Both the position numbers and the translations under genes were made by a program. From assembly GCA_900553865.1 (NCBI GenBank), contig USFC01000006.1, forward strand, positions 1 to 34,776: DNA of 34,776 nt. The letters run 5' to 3'. The notes below the pieces were generated by a model. That model did not search any database and was not told the DNA's origin. It saw only the letters and a program-made list of their open reading frames with translations. Each line of letters opens with the position of its first letter. Position 1 is the first letter of the stretch. Below are positions 16,689 to 25,200 of this stretch, one piece after another. The stretch is from an uncultured Clostridium sp. GTDB lineage: Bacteria; Bacillota; Clostridia; TANB77; CAG-508.

Positions 16689-18338
16689 ATGAATAAATTA
16701 ATTATAAAAGCTAAAAATTTTAGACAAAGTATAAGACAAAATGGAATGAAAACAGAAGTAAGAAGATTAAAAAATTATATAAAATATAGAAAAACAGTAT
16801 TAAACGCATATGAAGAATGGCAATTATTAAACGAACCAAATAAAGAAGAAATAGAAGAGCAAAAAAAATATGAGCCATTGTTAGATACTAAATTTACAAT
16901 AATTACTAGTAAGGATAATGAGAATATAGATATTTCAAACCAAACATATGAAAATTATAGTATACAATTTTTTGATGCTGATAAATATTTAGAAAATATA
17001 AAAAAACTAAGAAGTGACTATTGTATATTTATAGCAAAAGGCATAGAGATGTTGCCTTTTGCACTATATGATATAGAAAGATTTATAGAATATAATGAAT
17101 GTAATTTAATTTACGCAGACAATGACTATTTAATAGATGGAAAAAGAGAAAATCCAAACTTTAAGCCACATTTTGCCTATGATAATATACTTTCAAAAAA
17201 TTATTTTGGAAATTTTATAATAATAAAGACTAAATTTTTGCAGGAAAATGAAAACATTTTGGAAAATTTAAGTAAAACAGAACCAATATATAATATAATT
17301 TTAAATACAATTACTAAAACTAACAGAATAATGCATATAGATAAAATTTTATATAGTGTTAAAGAAGAAAAAATAGACGAAGAAGAACAAATTGATATTA
17401 TAAAAAGATACTTAGAAAAAAATAATATAAAATATGACAGAGTAAGAAAAGGAAAATTTGAAGGACAATATAAAATAGACTACACTATAAAAGAAAACGC
17501 TAAAATATCAATAGTAATTCCAAATATGGACCATATAGAAGACTTAGAAAAAGCAATTAACTCTATACTAAAGTCTAGCTATAAAAATTACGAAATTGTT
17601 GTAGTTGAAAATAATAGTAAAAACCAAGAAACATTTGAATATTATGAGAAAATAAAGAAACAAGATGCACGAATAAAAGTAATAAAAATGGAAATAAAGG
17701 AATTTAATTATTCAAAAATTGTTAATTTTGGTGTGGAAAATTCAGAAGGTGAATATATAGTACTTTTGAACAATGATATTGAAGTTATAACAAATGATTG
17801 GTTAGAGCAAATGCTTATGTATGTGCAAAGAAAAAGTGTTGGAATATGTGGTGCCAAATTATATTTTAACGATAGAAGCATTCAACACGCAGGAGTAACA
17901 ATTGGAATAAGAGGACTAGCAGGCCACAAATATAGAGAAATAGAAGAAAGTGATTTTACCAAAAATGATAGTATAAACTATGTGCAAGATTTAAGTGCAG
18001 TAACAGCAGCATGCTTTATGGTAAAAAAAGACTTATACAACAAACTATTAGGTTTTGACGAAAAATTGGCTGTAGCCTTCAATGATGTTGATTTTTGCTT
18101 AAAAGTAAGAAAAGAAAAATTACTAATTGTATATAACCCATTTGTAGAACTATATCATTATGAATCTAAATCTAGGGGACAAGATGATAGCCCAGAAAAA
18201 CAAAAAAGATTTGCTAAAGAATATGAATTATTCGTAAAAAGGTGGAGAAGAACAATAGCAAAAGGTGACCCATACTATAACATCAATTACAGATTAGATG
18301 TAGATGTACCAACAATTAATTACAATAAAAGAAGGTAA
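16689..18338 (+). CDS. Tandem GT2 glycosyltransferase with degenerate N-terminal domain
   Basis: 549 residues. The N-terminal half (about 55-245) keeps only the second part of a GT2 fold, for example LIYADNDYLIDGKRENPNF and NYFGNFIIIK. It lacks a clear nucleotide-binding start, so it is probably inactive or regulatory. The C-terminal half (about 268-520) is complete: ISIVIPNMDHIEDLEKAI, VVENNSKNQ, the DxD-type LLNNDIEV, and the late motif ELYHYESKSRGQDDSPEKQ typical of rhamnan and O-antigen GT2 enzymes of the WsaE/RfbN kind. It probably adds rhamnose to the growing chain in the cytoplasm. AGAAAGG gives the ribosome site 18 bp after the previous stop. A strong hairpin without a T run follows the gene. 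Confidence 0.85.
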   Translation: MNKLIIKAKNFRQSIRQNGMKTEVRRLKNYIKYRKTVLNAYEEWQLLNEPNKEEIEEQKKYEPLLDTKFTIITSKDNENIDISNQTYENYSIQFFDADKYLENIKKLRSDYCIFIAKGIEMLPFALYDIERFIEYNECNLIYADNDYLIDGKRENPNFKPHFAYDNILSKNYFGNFIIIKTKFLQENENILENLSKTEPIYNIILNTITKTNRIMHIDKILYSVKEEKIDEEEQIDIIKRYLEKNNIKYDRVRKGKFEGQYKIDYTIKENAKISIVIPNMDHIEDLEKAINSILKSSYKNYEIVVVENNSKNQETFEYYEKIKKQDARIKVIKMEIKEFNYSKIVNFGVENSEGEYIVLLNNDIEVITNDWLEQMLMYVQRKSVGICGAKLYFNDRSIQHAGVTIGIRGLAGHKYREIEESDFTKNDSINYVQDLSAVTAACFMVKKDLYNKLLGFDEKLAVAFNDVDFCLKVRKEKLLIVYNPFVELYHYESKSRGQDDSPEKQKRFAKEYELFVKRWRRTIAKGDPYYNINYRLDVDVPTINYNKRR

Positions 18339-18361
18339 AGGCCAAAAGAAGAATCCTAGCA

Positions 18362-18395
18362 ATTTAGAAGTTGGAAAAAACTCCAACTTCTAAAT
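18362..18395 (+). promoter_or_regulatory. Perfect 14-bp hairpin between operon genes
   Basis: ATTTAGAAGTTGGA (18362-18375) pairs perfectly with TCCAACTTCTAAAT (18382-18395) around a 6-nt loop. No T run follows, so it is a poor terminator. It may protect the upstream mRNA, act as a processing or pause site, or mark the boundary between the chain-building and side-chain genes. Confidence 0.55.
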
Positions 18396-18420
18396 CCTTA
18401 AATCAAGAAAGGAATAAGAA

Positions 18421-20142
18421 ATGAAAAGCATAATAAATAAAAAATCGATAACTATATTTACAATTATTGCATATGTATTAGCAATTTTAGTGTTTGAAAT
18501 AGGCTATTGCAACACACAGCTAGTAATAGGCAAATTAGAAGGAAAAAGTGATATAAACTATTATTTTTCACCTGCTAGAGTACTAATTTATGCTTTATTT
18601 TTAATATTATATGTAATTTTTAAAAATAAATTTATAGAAGAAGCTCAAAATGCAGCGCAAAATAAATATAAAAGAGTATTTATATATGTAAGTGTTATAG
18701 CTACAATAATAGCAATAATTATAGCAGGAGTTGCCTGCTATAAAAAGCCTGTTATAACTAGAGGGATATCTATTGGAGTAATTACAGCTATATTGTGGAG
18801 TATTTTTATAATATATGTTTCAAATAACCATGTAAAAAATATGATAGTTATTGGATGTACAATAGGATTAATATTCTCTATTGTAACAAAATTTAATCAT
18901 TCAACAGACGAGAAAAAGCACTTTATGACAGCTTTTAATGTATCATATTTTAATTTAGACTATTACAAACATCCAATAACAGATGAGAAAATAAATAACA
19001 TAAAACATTTTCTAAGGTACAATGAAATAGAAGAAGACCTTTTAAAACCATATACACCACAAATAACAAATGAAGTAAATATGGACGATATGCCTTCAAC
19101 ACCAACTTCTTATAATTTCTTATTATATGTATTTCCAGCAGCAGGAATATTTATGGCACGTACTTTAGGCGGAAGCATAATAGATATGTATATACTAGGA
19201 AGGGTATTTAACCTAGTATTGTACATTATACTAACTTGCATAGCGCTTAAACTAATACCATTTAAGAAAAATATATTTTTAACAGTATTTTTAATGCCTA
19301 TGATGGTACTACTAGCAGGAACCTTTTCTATAGATGGAGCTTGTATAGGATTAGTTTCAATATTTATAGCATATTGCCTAAAAATTTATAAAGAAAGCAC
19401 AACAATTTCTTTAAAACAATTTTTAATATTAGTTGGCTTATTTGCATTAATGCTACTTGCAAAATCTATGGCATACATATTGGTAGGATTTATGGTATTT
19501 ATATTACCAATTACAAAAACAATAAAGAAAAACAAAAAATATATACCAGCAATGGTAGCCTTTTTAATAATAGCAATAATTGCAGTTGGTTCATTTGTAC
19601 TTTATGAAAGAAACACAAAAATGTTTTCAGATACCAGAGGCGAAGGAAATGTAGATGCAGAAGAACAATTAAATTATATGCTAAAAAATCCACTTCATGA
19701 TGTACAATTAGCAATAGAGCATTCAAAAAATACACTATTAAATTATAGCTGGTATGATGGGTTAAACGAAAAAGTATTTTTTGGACAAGACTCATCAGCA
19801 GTATTTTTAGTAATGATGTTATTTACTTTATATATAGCACTAACAGAAGATGACTACAACTTTGGTAAAAAAGAAAAAATAATATTTTTAGTAACCTTTA
19901 TGCTAGTATTTGGAATGACTTCAGCAATGCTATATGTTACATTTACACAAGTTGGAGCACTTAATGTAAAAGGATACCAAACTAGATATATAGTGCCAAT
20001 ATTACCTTTAGTATTGTTTGCACTTTCAAACAGCAAAGTAATTACAAATAAGGAGAAAACTAAGAATAGAACAATGAACGTCACAATAGTAATGGCAATA
20101 TTTATTTTAATTTCTATTGCTCAATCTATTGTAATAAAGTAA
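18421..20142 (+). CDS. DUF2142-like polytopic membrane protein, probable GT-C glycosyltransferase
   Basis: 573 residues with roughly 12 hydrophobic segments. After the first few helices comes FNHSTDEKKHFMTAFN, an acidic DExxH-type motif in the first large outer loop, as in DUF2142 and other GT-C fold proteins that use lipid-phosphate sugars. A further soluble outer segment (about 400-440) carries charged residues. The location directly before a DPM1-like synthase, a DUF2304 protein and a flippase suggests the role of GacL in group A Streptococcus: moving a sugar from polyprenyl phosphate onto the exported polysaccharide outside the cell. Homology to GacL itself is not claimed. It starts after the 18362-18395 hairpin with AAAGGA as ribosome site. 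Confidence 0.7.
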   Translation: MKSIINKKSITIFTIIAYVLAILVFEIGYCNTQLVIGKLEGKSDINYYFSPARVLIYALFLILYVIFKNKFIEEAQNAAQNKYKRVFIYVSVIATIIAIIIAGVACYKKPVITRGISIGVITAILWSIFIIYVSNNHVKNMIVIGCTIGLIFSIVTKFNHSTDEKKHFMTAFNVSYFNLDYYKHPITDEKINNIKHFLRYNEIEEDLLKPYTPQITNEVNMDDMPSTPTSYNFLLYVFPAAGIFMARTLGGSIIDMYILGRVFNLVLYIILTCIALKLIPFKKNIFLTVFLMPMMVLLAGTFSIDGACIGLVSIFIAYCLKIYKESTTISLKQFLILVGLFALMLLAKSMAYILVGFMVFILPITKTIKKNKKYIPAMVAFLIIAIIAVGSFVLYERNTKMFSDTRGEGNVDAEEQLNYMLKNPLHDVQLAIEHSKNTLLNYSWYDGLNEKVFFGQDSSAVFLVMMLFTLYIALTEDDYNFGKKEKIIFLVTFMLVFGMTSAMLYVTFTQVGALNVKGYQTRYIVPILPLVLFALSNSKVITNKEKTKNRTMNVTIVMAIFILISIAQSIVIK

Positions 20143-20170
20143 AGTATTATAGAAGGGAATGAACTAAAAA

Positions 20171-20869
20171 ATGAAAACATTAATAATAATACCAGCTTAT
20201 AACGAAGCTTTAAACATAGAAAAAACAGTAAAAGATGTTGTGATAAACACACAATATGACTATGTAATAATAAATGATTGTTCAAAAGACAATACCAAAG
20301 AAATTTGTGAAAAAAATGGCTTTAATGTTGTATCACTTCCTATAAATTATGGGCTTACATCAGGAATACAATTAGGTATGAAATATGCATATAAAAATAA
20401 CTATGATATAGCGATTCAATTTGATGGAGATGGACAACACCAAGCAAAATATTTAAAAGCTTTGGTAAAGGAAATTGAAACTAAAAATTGTGATATAGCA
20501 ATAGGTTCAAGATTTATAGAAAAGAAAAAATCAAATTCTTTAAGAATGTTTGGTAGTAATTTAATTTCTTTTTGCATAAAAATAACAACAGGAAAAACAA
20601 TAAAAGATCCAACTTCTGGAATGAGAGCATATAACAAAAGAGCAATAGAAGAATTTGTGAAAAATAAAAGCCTTACACCTGAACCAGATACCTTAGTATA
20701 TATGATGAAAAAGGGAATGAAAGTAAAAGAATTTCAGGTGGAAATGAGCGAAAGAGAATTTGGAGAAAGCTATTTAAAGCCATTAAAAGCTATGGAATAT
20801 ATGCTAAACATGGTATTTTCAATATTGTTTATTCGTTCAACAACAAAAAAAGAAAAAAGGAGGCAATAA
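20171..20869 (+). CDS. DPM1-like GT2: polyprenyl-phosphate sugar synthase (GacI-like role)
   Basis: 232 residues. It has IIIPAYNEALNIEKTV, VIINDCSKDNT, the metal-binding FDGDGQHQAKYL (about 88-99), the GSRF loop and DPTSGMRAYN, all typical of dolichyl/polyprenyl-phosphate mannose synthase-type GT2 enzymes. There are no C-terminal transmembrane helices, only a short hydrophobic stretch and a basic end. The expected product is a polyprenyl-phosphate-linked monosaccharide; the sugar is unknown. It ends one base before the DUF2304 gene, whose ribosome site (AAGGAGG) lies in its last codons, so the two are tightly coupled. In group A Streptococcus the equivalent pair GacI-GacJ form a complex. Confidence 0.87.
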   Translation: MKTLIIIPAYNEALNIEKTVKDVVINTQYDYVIINDCSKDNTKEICEKNGFNVVSLPINYGLTSGIQLGMKYAYKNNYDIAIQFDGDGQHQAKYLKALVKEIETKNCDIAIGSRFIEKKKSNSLRMFGSNLISFCIKITTGKTIKDPTSGMRAYNKRAIEEFVKNKSLTPEPDTLVYMMKKGMKVKEFQVEMSEREFGESYLKPLKAMEYMLNMVFSILFIRSTTKKEKRRQ

Positions 20870-20870
20870 A

Positions 20871-21224
20871 ATGTCTATAACTTTAAGAATTATACTAATA
20901 CTAAGCTCTATTCTTTCTTTTATACTATGCATAAAAAGAATAAAGCAAAGTAAACTAAAAGTAACAAATTCAATGATTTGGATGCTAGGAAGTTTAATTT
21001 TAATATTAATGAGCATTTTCTCAGAAGGAGTGGAATGGATAGCTATAAAATTAGGTTTTATAGCACCAGTAAACTTTGTATTTCTTATAATTATAGCATT
21101 TTTACTAATAGAAGTGTTTATAAACAATGTAAGAATTACACAGTTAAACGAAAAAATAAAAGAATTGGCACATTGTATAGCTTTAAAAGAAGCAGAGGAA
21201 AAGAGTAACGAGAAAAAACTATAG
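20871..21224 (+). CDS. DUF2304 small membrane protein (GacJ-like partner)
   Basis: 117 residues with three hydrophobic helices (about 4-19, 35-50, 60-82) and a charged helical tail (LNEKIKELAHCIALKEAEE). The pattern matches DUF2304, which is nearly always encoded next to DPM1-like transferases. In Streptococcus pyogenes the protein of this type, GacJ, binds the synthase GacI and raises its activity. The same role is inferred here from the 1-bp spacing and shared Shine-Dalgarno arrangement with the gene at 20171. Confidence 0.82.
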   Translation: MSITLRIILILSSILSFILCIKRIKQSKLKVTNSMIWMLGSLILILMSIFSEGVEWIAIKLGFIAPVNFVFLIIIAFLLIEVFINNVRITQLNEKIKELAHCIALKEAEEKSNEKKL

Positions 21225-21245
21225 AATAAATGGAGTGAATATAAA

Positions 21246-22490
21246 GTGACAACAGATAAAAAAAATGTAATTTGGAACATACTTGGAGCAAGCGCAAATG
21301 CTTTTAACTCATTGTTTTTTACAATAATAGTTACCAGAGTAAATGGAATAAATGATGCGGGAATATTTACGTATTGCTTTGCAACAGCATGTTTATTATA
21401 CATGATAGGAGTATATGCAGGAAGGACCTTTCAAGTAACAGACACCAAAAATCAAAATTCAGATACAGACTATATATACCATAGAGTACTAACTTGTATA
21501 ATAATGATGCTAGTAACAGTAATATTTGGAGTAATAAAAGGCTTTGAAGCCTATAAATTTGCTGTTTTTGTGGCACTTTGTTTATTTAGATGCATAGAAG
21601 CTTTTGCAGAAAGTATATATGCAGTAATTCAAAAAAACAAACAGCTTTATAAAGTTGGATTTTCAATGTTTATAAAAGCAATAGTTGGACTAGCCTTATT
21701 TTTAGTAATAGACCTAATAACCAAAAACATGTTAATTTCTTGTGTAAGTGTAGTTATTGTAAATATAGTATTTATTCTACTATATGATGTAAAAAATATA
21801 AAACAAGTGAAAATTACATCAAGCAAATTTACAAAAGCAGCAATGATAAATTTATTTAAAATAGGATTTTTTACATTTGCATTAACATTTTTAGGCAATT
21901 ACTTAATAAATATTTCAAGATATGCAATAGATGATATATTAACAAATGATGTTCAAACAATATTTGGAATAATACTTATGCCAGCAAGCATGATGGGACT
22001 TTTAGGACAATACATAATTCAGCCATCTTTAACTAAAATATCAGAGTACATAAAAAACAAAGAATATACAAACCTAAAAAATATATTTATAAAATTAGTG
22101 GGAATAAATTTCATGTTAGGAATAATAGTAGTAATATGTGCATATTTCCTAGAGGTGCCTGTATTAGGACTAGTATATGGAATAAATCTTAAACCATATT
22201 TTATAGGAATGATGATAATAGTAATAGGTTCAATACTATATAGTTTAAGCACAATATTATCTGCAATATTAATAGCAATGAGAAAAACAGGAATGCAAAC
22301 CTTAATGTATTTTATAACAGCAATTATTTCGACTGTAATGGCATATACACTAGTAAAATATATAAAAATTGATGGAGCATGCATAACATATTTTGTTACA
22401 ATGTTTATAATAGCTACAGCGTTTTTAATATATACAATATGGAACTTAAAAAAATATAGAAAAGAATGGGAAATAAAGGAGAAAAAATGA
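21246..22490 (+). CDS. Wzx-type flippase (polysaccharide/lipid-linked sugar translocase)
   Basis: 414 residues with about 12 transmembrane helices and the MATE/Wzx-like N-terminus IWNILGASANAFNSLFFTII. The start is GTG, preceded by GGAG 10 bp upstream; no ATG with a ribosome site exists nearby. A flippase in the same operon as a Wzm/Wzt exporter is unusual for a simple pathway. The neighbouring DPM1-like and DUF2304 genes suggest it flips a lipid-phosphate monosaccharide for side-chain addition, as proposed for GacK. It might instead flip a separate short oligosaccharide. Its stop overlaps the next start by 4 bp (ATGA). Confidence 0.83.
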   Translation: MTTDKKNVIWNILGASANAFNSLFFTIIVTRVNGINDAGIFTYCFATACLLYMIGVYAGRTFQVTDTKNQNSDTDYIYHRVLTCIIMMLVTVIFGVIKGFEAYKFAVFVALCLFRCIEAFAESIYAVIQKNKQLYKVGFSMFIKAIVGLALFLVIDLITKNMLISCVSVVIVNIVFILLYDVKNIKQVKITSSKFTKAAMINLFKIGFFTFALTFLGNYLINISRYAIDDILTNDVQTIFGIILMPASMMGLLGQYIIQPSLTKISEYIKNKEYTNLKNIFIKLVGINFMLGIIVVICAYFLEVPVLGLVYGINLKPYFIGMMIIVIGSILYSLSTILSAILIAMRKTGMQTLMYFITAIISTVMAYTLVKYIKIDGACITYFVTMFIIATAFLIYTIWNLKKYRKEWEIKEKK

Positions 22491-23239
22491 AAATATCAAT
22501 AATAACAGCAACATTTAATTCAGCAAAAACTTTAAGCCAAACTTTAGAAAGTGTACTTAAACAAACCTACCACGATTATGAACATATAATAGTAGACGGC
22601 CTTTCAAAAGATAATACAATGGAAATAGTAAAACAATATGAAGCAAAATATAATGGAAAATTAAAATATATTTCAGAAAAAGATACAGGTATATATGATG
22701 CAATGAATAAAGGGATAAAAATGGCAACAGGAGATGTAATAGGAATACTTAATTCAGACGATATATATGCAAATGAAAAGGTTTTGCAAACAATTGTAGA
22801 TAAATTTGAAAAAACAAATTGTGATGGAACATATGCAAATTTAATATTTATGGATGAGGAAACAATGTCAAAACCAAAAAGAATATGGAAGTCACCTTAT
22901 GGAAAATTAGAAAATGGCTGGCACCCAGCACATCCAACATTGTATTTAAAAAAAGAAGTTTATGACAAAATAGGGCTATTTAACCTAAAATATAGAATTG
23001 TTGCAGACTATGACTTTATGATAAGAGTAATGAAAGACAAAAATATAAAATTAGAATACATAGATGAATATATTGTATATATGAGAGTTGGAGGAACAAG
23101 TACAGCAGGACTAAAAGGATATATTAAAAACCTAAAAGAATCACATATAGCGCTTAAGGACAATAAAATAAAAAATCCGACAATAGTTGATATAAAGCGC
23201 ATTTTTAGAACAATGAAACAAATGATAATAAAAAAATAA
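22487..23239 (+). CDS. GT2 glycosyltransferase (WfgS/WcaE-like)
   Basis: 250 residues. It has ISIITATFNSAKTLSQTL, IIVDGLSKDNT, the EKDTGIYDAMNKGI motif typical of this GT2 subgroup, and LNSDDIY (DxD type, near residue 90). WHPAHPTLYLKKEVY and RIVADYDFMIRV follow. The preferred ATG at 22487 has AAAGGAG upstream and overlaps the flippase stop by 4 bp; an upstream in-frame ATG at 22466 would add seven residues but lacks a ribosome site. It is the last gene of the long transcription unit and is followed by a new promoter. Sugar and linkage are unknown. Confidence 0.85.
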   Translation: MKISIITATFNSAKTLSQTLESVLKQTYHDYEHIIVDGLSKDNTMEIVKQYEAKYNGKLKYISEKDTGIYDAMNKGIKMATGDVIGILNSDDIYANEKVLQTIVDKFEKTNCDGTYANLIFMDEETMSKPKRIWKSPYGKLENGWHPAHPTLYLKKEVYDKIGLFNLKYRIVADYDFMIRVMKDKNIKLEYIDEYIVYMRVGGTSTAGLKGYIKNLKESHIALKDNKIKNPTIVDIKRIFRTMKQMIIKK

Positions 23240-23259
23240 AAGAAAAATTCAAGAAATAC

Positions 23260-23288
23260 TTGACTTTTTTGTAAATAAGGTATATGTT
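23260..23288 (+). promoter_or_regulatory. Promoter for rmlDAB
   Basis: TTGACT (23260-23265) and TATGTT (23283-23288) are spaced by 17 bp in a 101-bp gap before rmlD. The -35 is close to consensus; the -10 matches 4 of 6. No terminator was seen before it, so read-through from the GT2 gene is also possible. Confidence 0.5.
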
Positions 23289-23340
23289 AATATATGGAAA
23301 AAGCTGGAAATAAAGTTTAAAAAAGATAAGGAGAAACAAT

Positions 23341-24216
23341 ATGAAAATTCTAATTACAGGTGCCAATGGAATGTTGGCCAAAGCTATGGTAGAAAAATTT
23401 AAGGAAAATAATGAGTTAATATTAACTGATGTAACAGGAACAGGGGTAACGTTGGATATTACAAATTTCAAAGAAGTAAAGGATTTTGTAGCTAAAACTA
23501 AACCAGAAATGATAATAAATTGCGCAGCTTATACAAATGTTGATAAAGCTGAAGAAGAAAAAAGTTTAGCTAAAAAAATTAATACAATAGGTCCAAAAAA
23601 TTTAGCGATTGTAGCAAAAAAGAATGATTGCTTATTAGTACATTTTAGTACAGATTATGTATTTGGTGGGGATTTACCAGTAGAAGAATTGTATAGAGAA
23701 GACGATAAAAAGACACCAGTAACAGTATATGGAAAAACAAAATTAGCAGGAGAAAAAGAAATACAAGCTCATGCAGATAAGTATTATATTTTTAGAACAG
23801 CATGGCTTTACGGAGAAGGAAAGAATTTTGTAAAAACCATGATTAAACTTGGAAGAGAAAACAGCCAAGTAAAAGTTGTAGCAGACCAACACGGAAGCCC
23901 AACATATACTAAAGATTTAGTAGATGTTGTAGAACAAGTTTTAAACCAAAAATTAGATTATGGAGTATATCATGCAACAGACTTAGGATATACTACTTGG
24001 GCCAAATTCGCTAAAAGAATATTTGAAATGACAGAAATTAATTGTAAAGTAATACCAGTAACTTCAGAAGAATATGGAAGTGCAGCTAATAGACCTAAAA
24101 ATTCAATGATATCAAAAGAAAGACTAATAAGCTTAGGAATATATATTCCTTCATGGGAAGAAGGCCTAGAAAATTATTTAAGGGAAATTGGCGAAAAAGC
24201 AATAGATTTGTTTTAA
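23341..24216 (+). CDS. rmlD: dTDP-4-dehydrorhamnose reductase
   Basis: Last step of dTDP-L-rhamnose synthesis: reduces dTDP-4-dehydro-L-rhamnose with NAD(P)H. It has 291 residues with a Rossmann fold: GANGMLA at 7-13, FSTDYVFGG at 102-110, catalytic Tyr130 and Lys134 in YGKTK, and the substrate-side motif RPKNSMIS near the C-terminus. AAGGAG lies 8 bp before the ATG. It is the first gene of the rmlDAB group, with its own likely promoter. No rmlC is found here although the enzyme needs the RmlC product. Confidence 0.95.
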   Translation: MKILITGANGMLAKAMVEKFKENNELILTDVTGTGVTLDITNFKEVKDFVAKTKPEMIINCAAYTNVDKAEEEKSLAKKINTIGPKNLAIVAKKNDCLLVHFSTDYVFGGDLPVEELYREDDKKTPVTVYGKTKLAGEKEIQAHADKYYIFRTAWLYGEGKNFVKTMIKLGRENSQVKVVADQHGSPTYTKDLVDVVEQVLNQKLDYGVYHATDLGYTTWAKFAKRIFEMTEINCKVIPVTSEEYGSAANRPKNSMISKERLISLGIYIPSWEEGLENYLREIGEKAIDLF

Positions 24217-24249
24217 AACCATAAAATTAGTGCAAAGGAACATGAAATA

Positions 24250-25137
24250 ATGAAGAAAAGAAAAGGAATAATATTAGCAGGGGGCAGTGCAACTAGGCTG
24301 TATCCATTAACACTTGCAATTTCAAAGCAAATTATGCCAGTATATGATAAGCCAATGATATACTACCCACTTGCTATACTTATGGAAGCAGGAATTAAAG
24401 AGGTATTGATAATATCTACACCACGTGATATTGTCACCTTTGAAGCATTACTTGGAGATGGTTCAAAATGGGGAATGCATTTTGAATATAAAATTCAAAA
24501 AGAGCCAAAAGGACTTGCAGAAGCATTTTTAATAGGTGAAGATTTTATAGGAACAGATGATGTAGCTATGATACTTGGAGATAACATGTTTTATGGTGAA
24601 CGTTTATCTAAAATATTAAAAAGAGCTAATAATAGTAAAGAAGCAACTATTTTTGGATATTTAGTAAAAGACCCAACAGCATATGGAGTAGTAGAAATAA
24701 ATGAGGAAGGCAAGGCAATATCAATAGAAGAAAAACCTAAAATTCCAAAATCTAACTATGCTGTACCTGGCTTATACTTCTATCCAAATGATGTAGTTGA
24801 AATTGCAAAAAATGTAAAACCATCTGCAAGAGGCGAATTAGAAATAACTTCAATTAATGAAGAATACATGAAACAAGGAAAACTAAATGTAGAAAAATTG
24901 GAAAGAGGAACTACGTGGTTTGACACAGGTACACATGATGCACTTTTAGAAACAGCAAGTTTTGTACAAACAATAGAAAAAAGGCAAGGTCTTCAAGTGT
25001 GTTCACCTGATGAAATAGCATACCAAAACAAATGGATTTCAAAAGAAGAACTTTTAGAACTATCAAAGCCACTTGAAAAAACAGAATATGGAAAATACTT
25101 AAAAGATTTAGCAATTGATGGATTTAAAGATAATTAA
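24250..25137 (+). CDS. rmlA: Glucose-1-phosphate thymidylyltransferase
   Basis: Joins dTTP and glucose-1-phosphate to give dTDP-glucose, the first step to dTDP-rhamnose. It has 295 residues, the normal length. Nucleotide-binding start ILAGGSATRLYPLT (9-22) has Ala where Gly is usual; the catalytic Arg and the following SKQIMPVYDKPMIYYP are intact. Other motifs: LGDNMFYG and EEKPKIPKSNYAVPGLYFY, and GTTWFDTGTHDALLE near residue 220. It lies 33 bp after rmlD and 63 bp before rmlB in one unit. Confidence 0.96.
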   Translation: MKKRKGIILAGGSATRLYPLTLAISKQIMPVYDKPMIYYPLAILMEAGIKEVLIISTPRDIVTFEALLGDGSKWGMHFEYKIQKEPKGLAEAFLIGEDFIGTDDVAMILGDNMFYGERLSKILKRANNSKEATIFGYLVKDPTAYGVVEINEEGKAISIEEKPKIPKSNYAVPGLYFYPNDVVEIAKNVKPSARGELEITSINEEYMKQGKLNVEKLERGTTWFDTGTHDALLETASFVQTIEKRQGLQVCSPDEIAYQNKWISKEELLELSKPLEKTEYGKYLKDLAIDGFKDN

Positions 25138-25200
25138 AAAAATATCAAAAGAAAGAATATGTAGTACAAATGCAAACATATTATACGAGGTAAAAATAAA

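Noticed and set aside
20837..21403. 188-residue - strand reading frame over DUF2304
   Set aside because: Overlaps three well-supported + strand genes; no ribosome site or family pattern.
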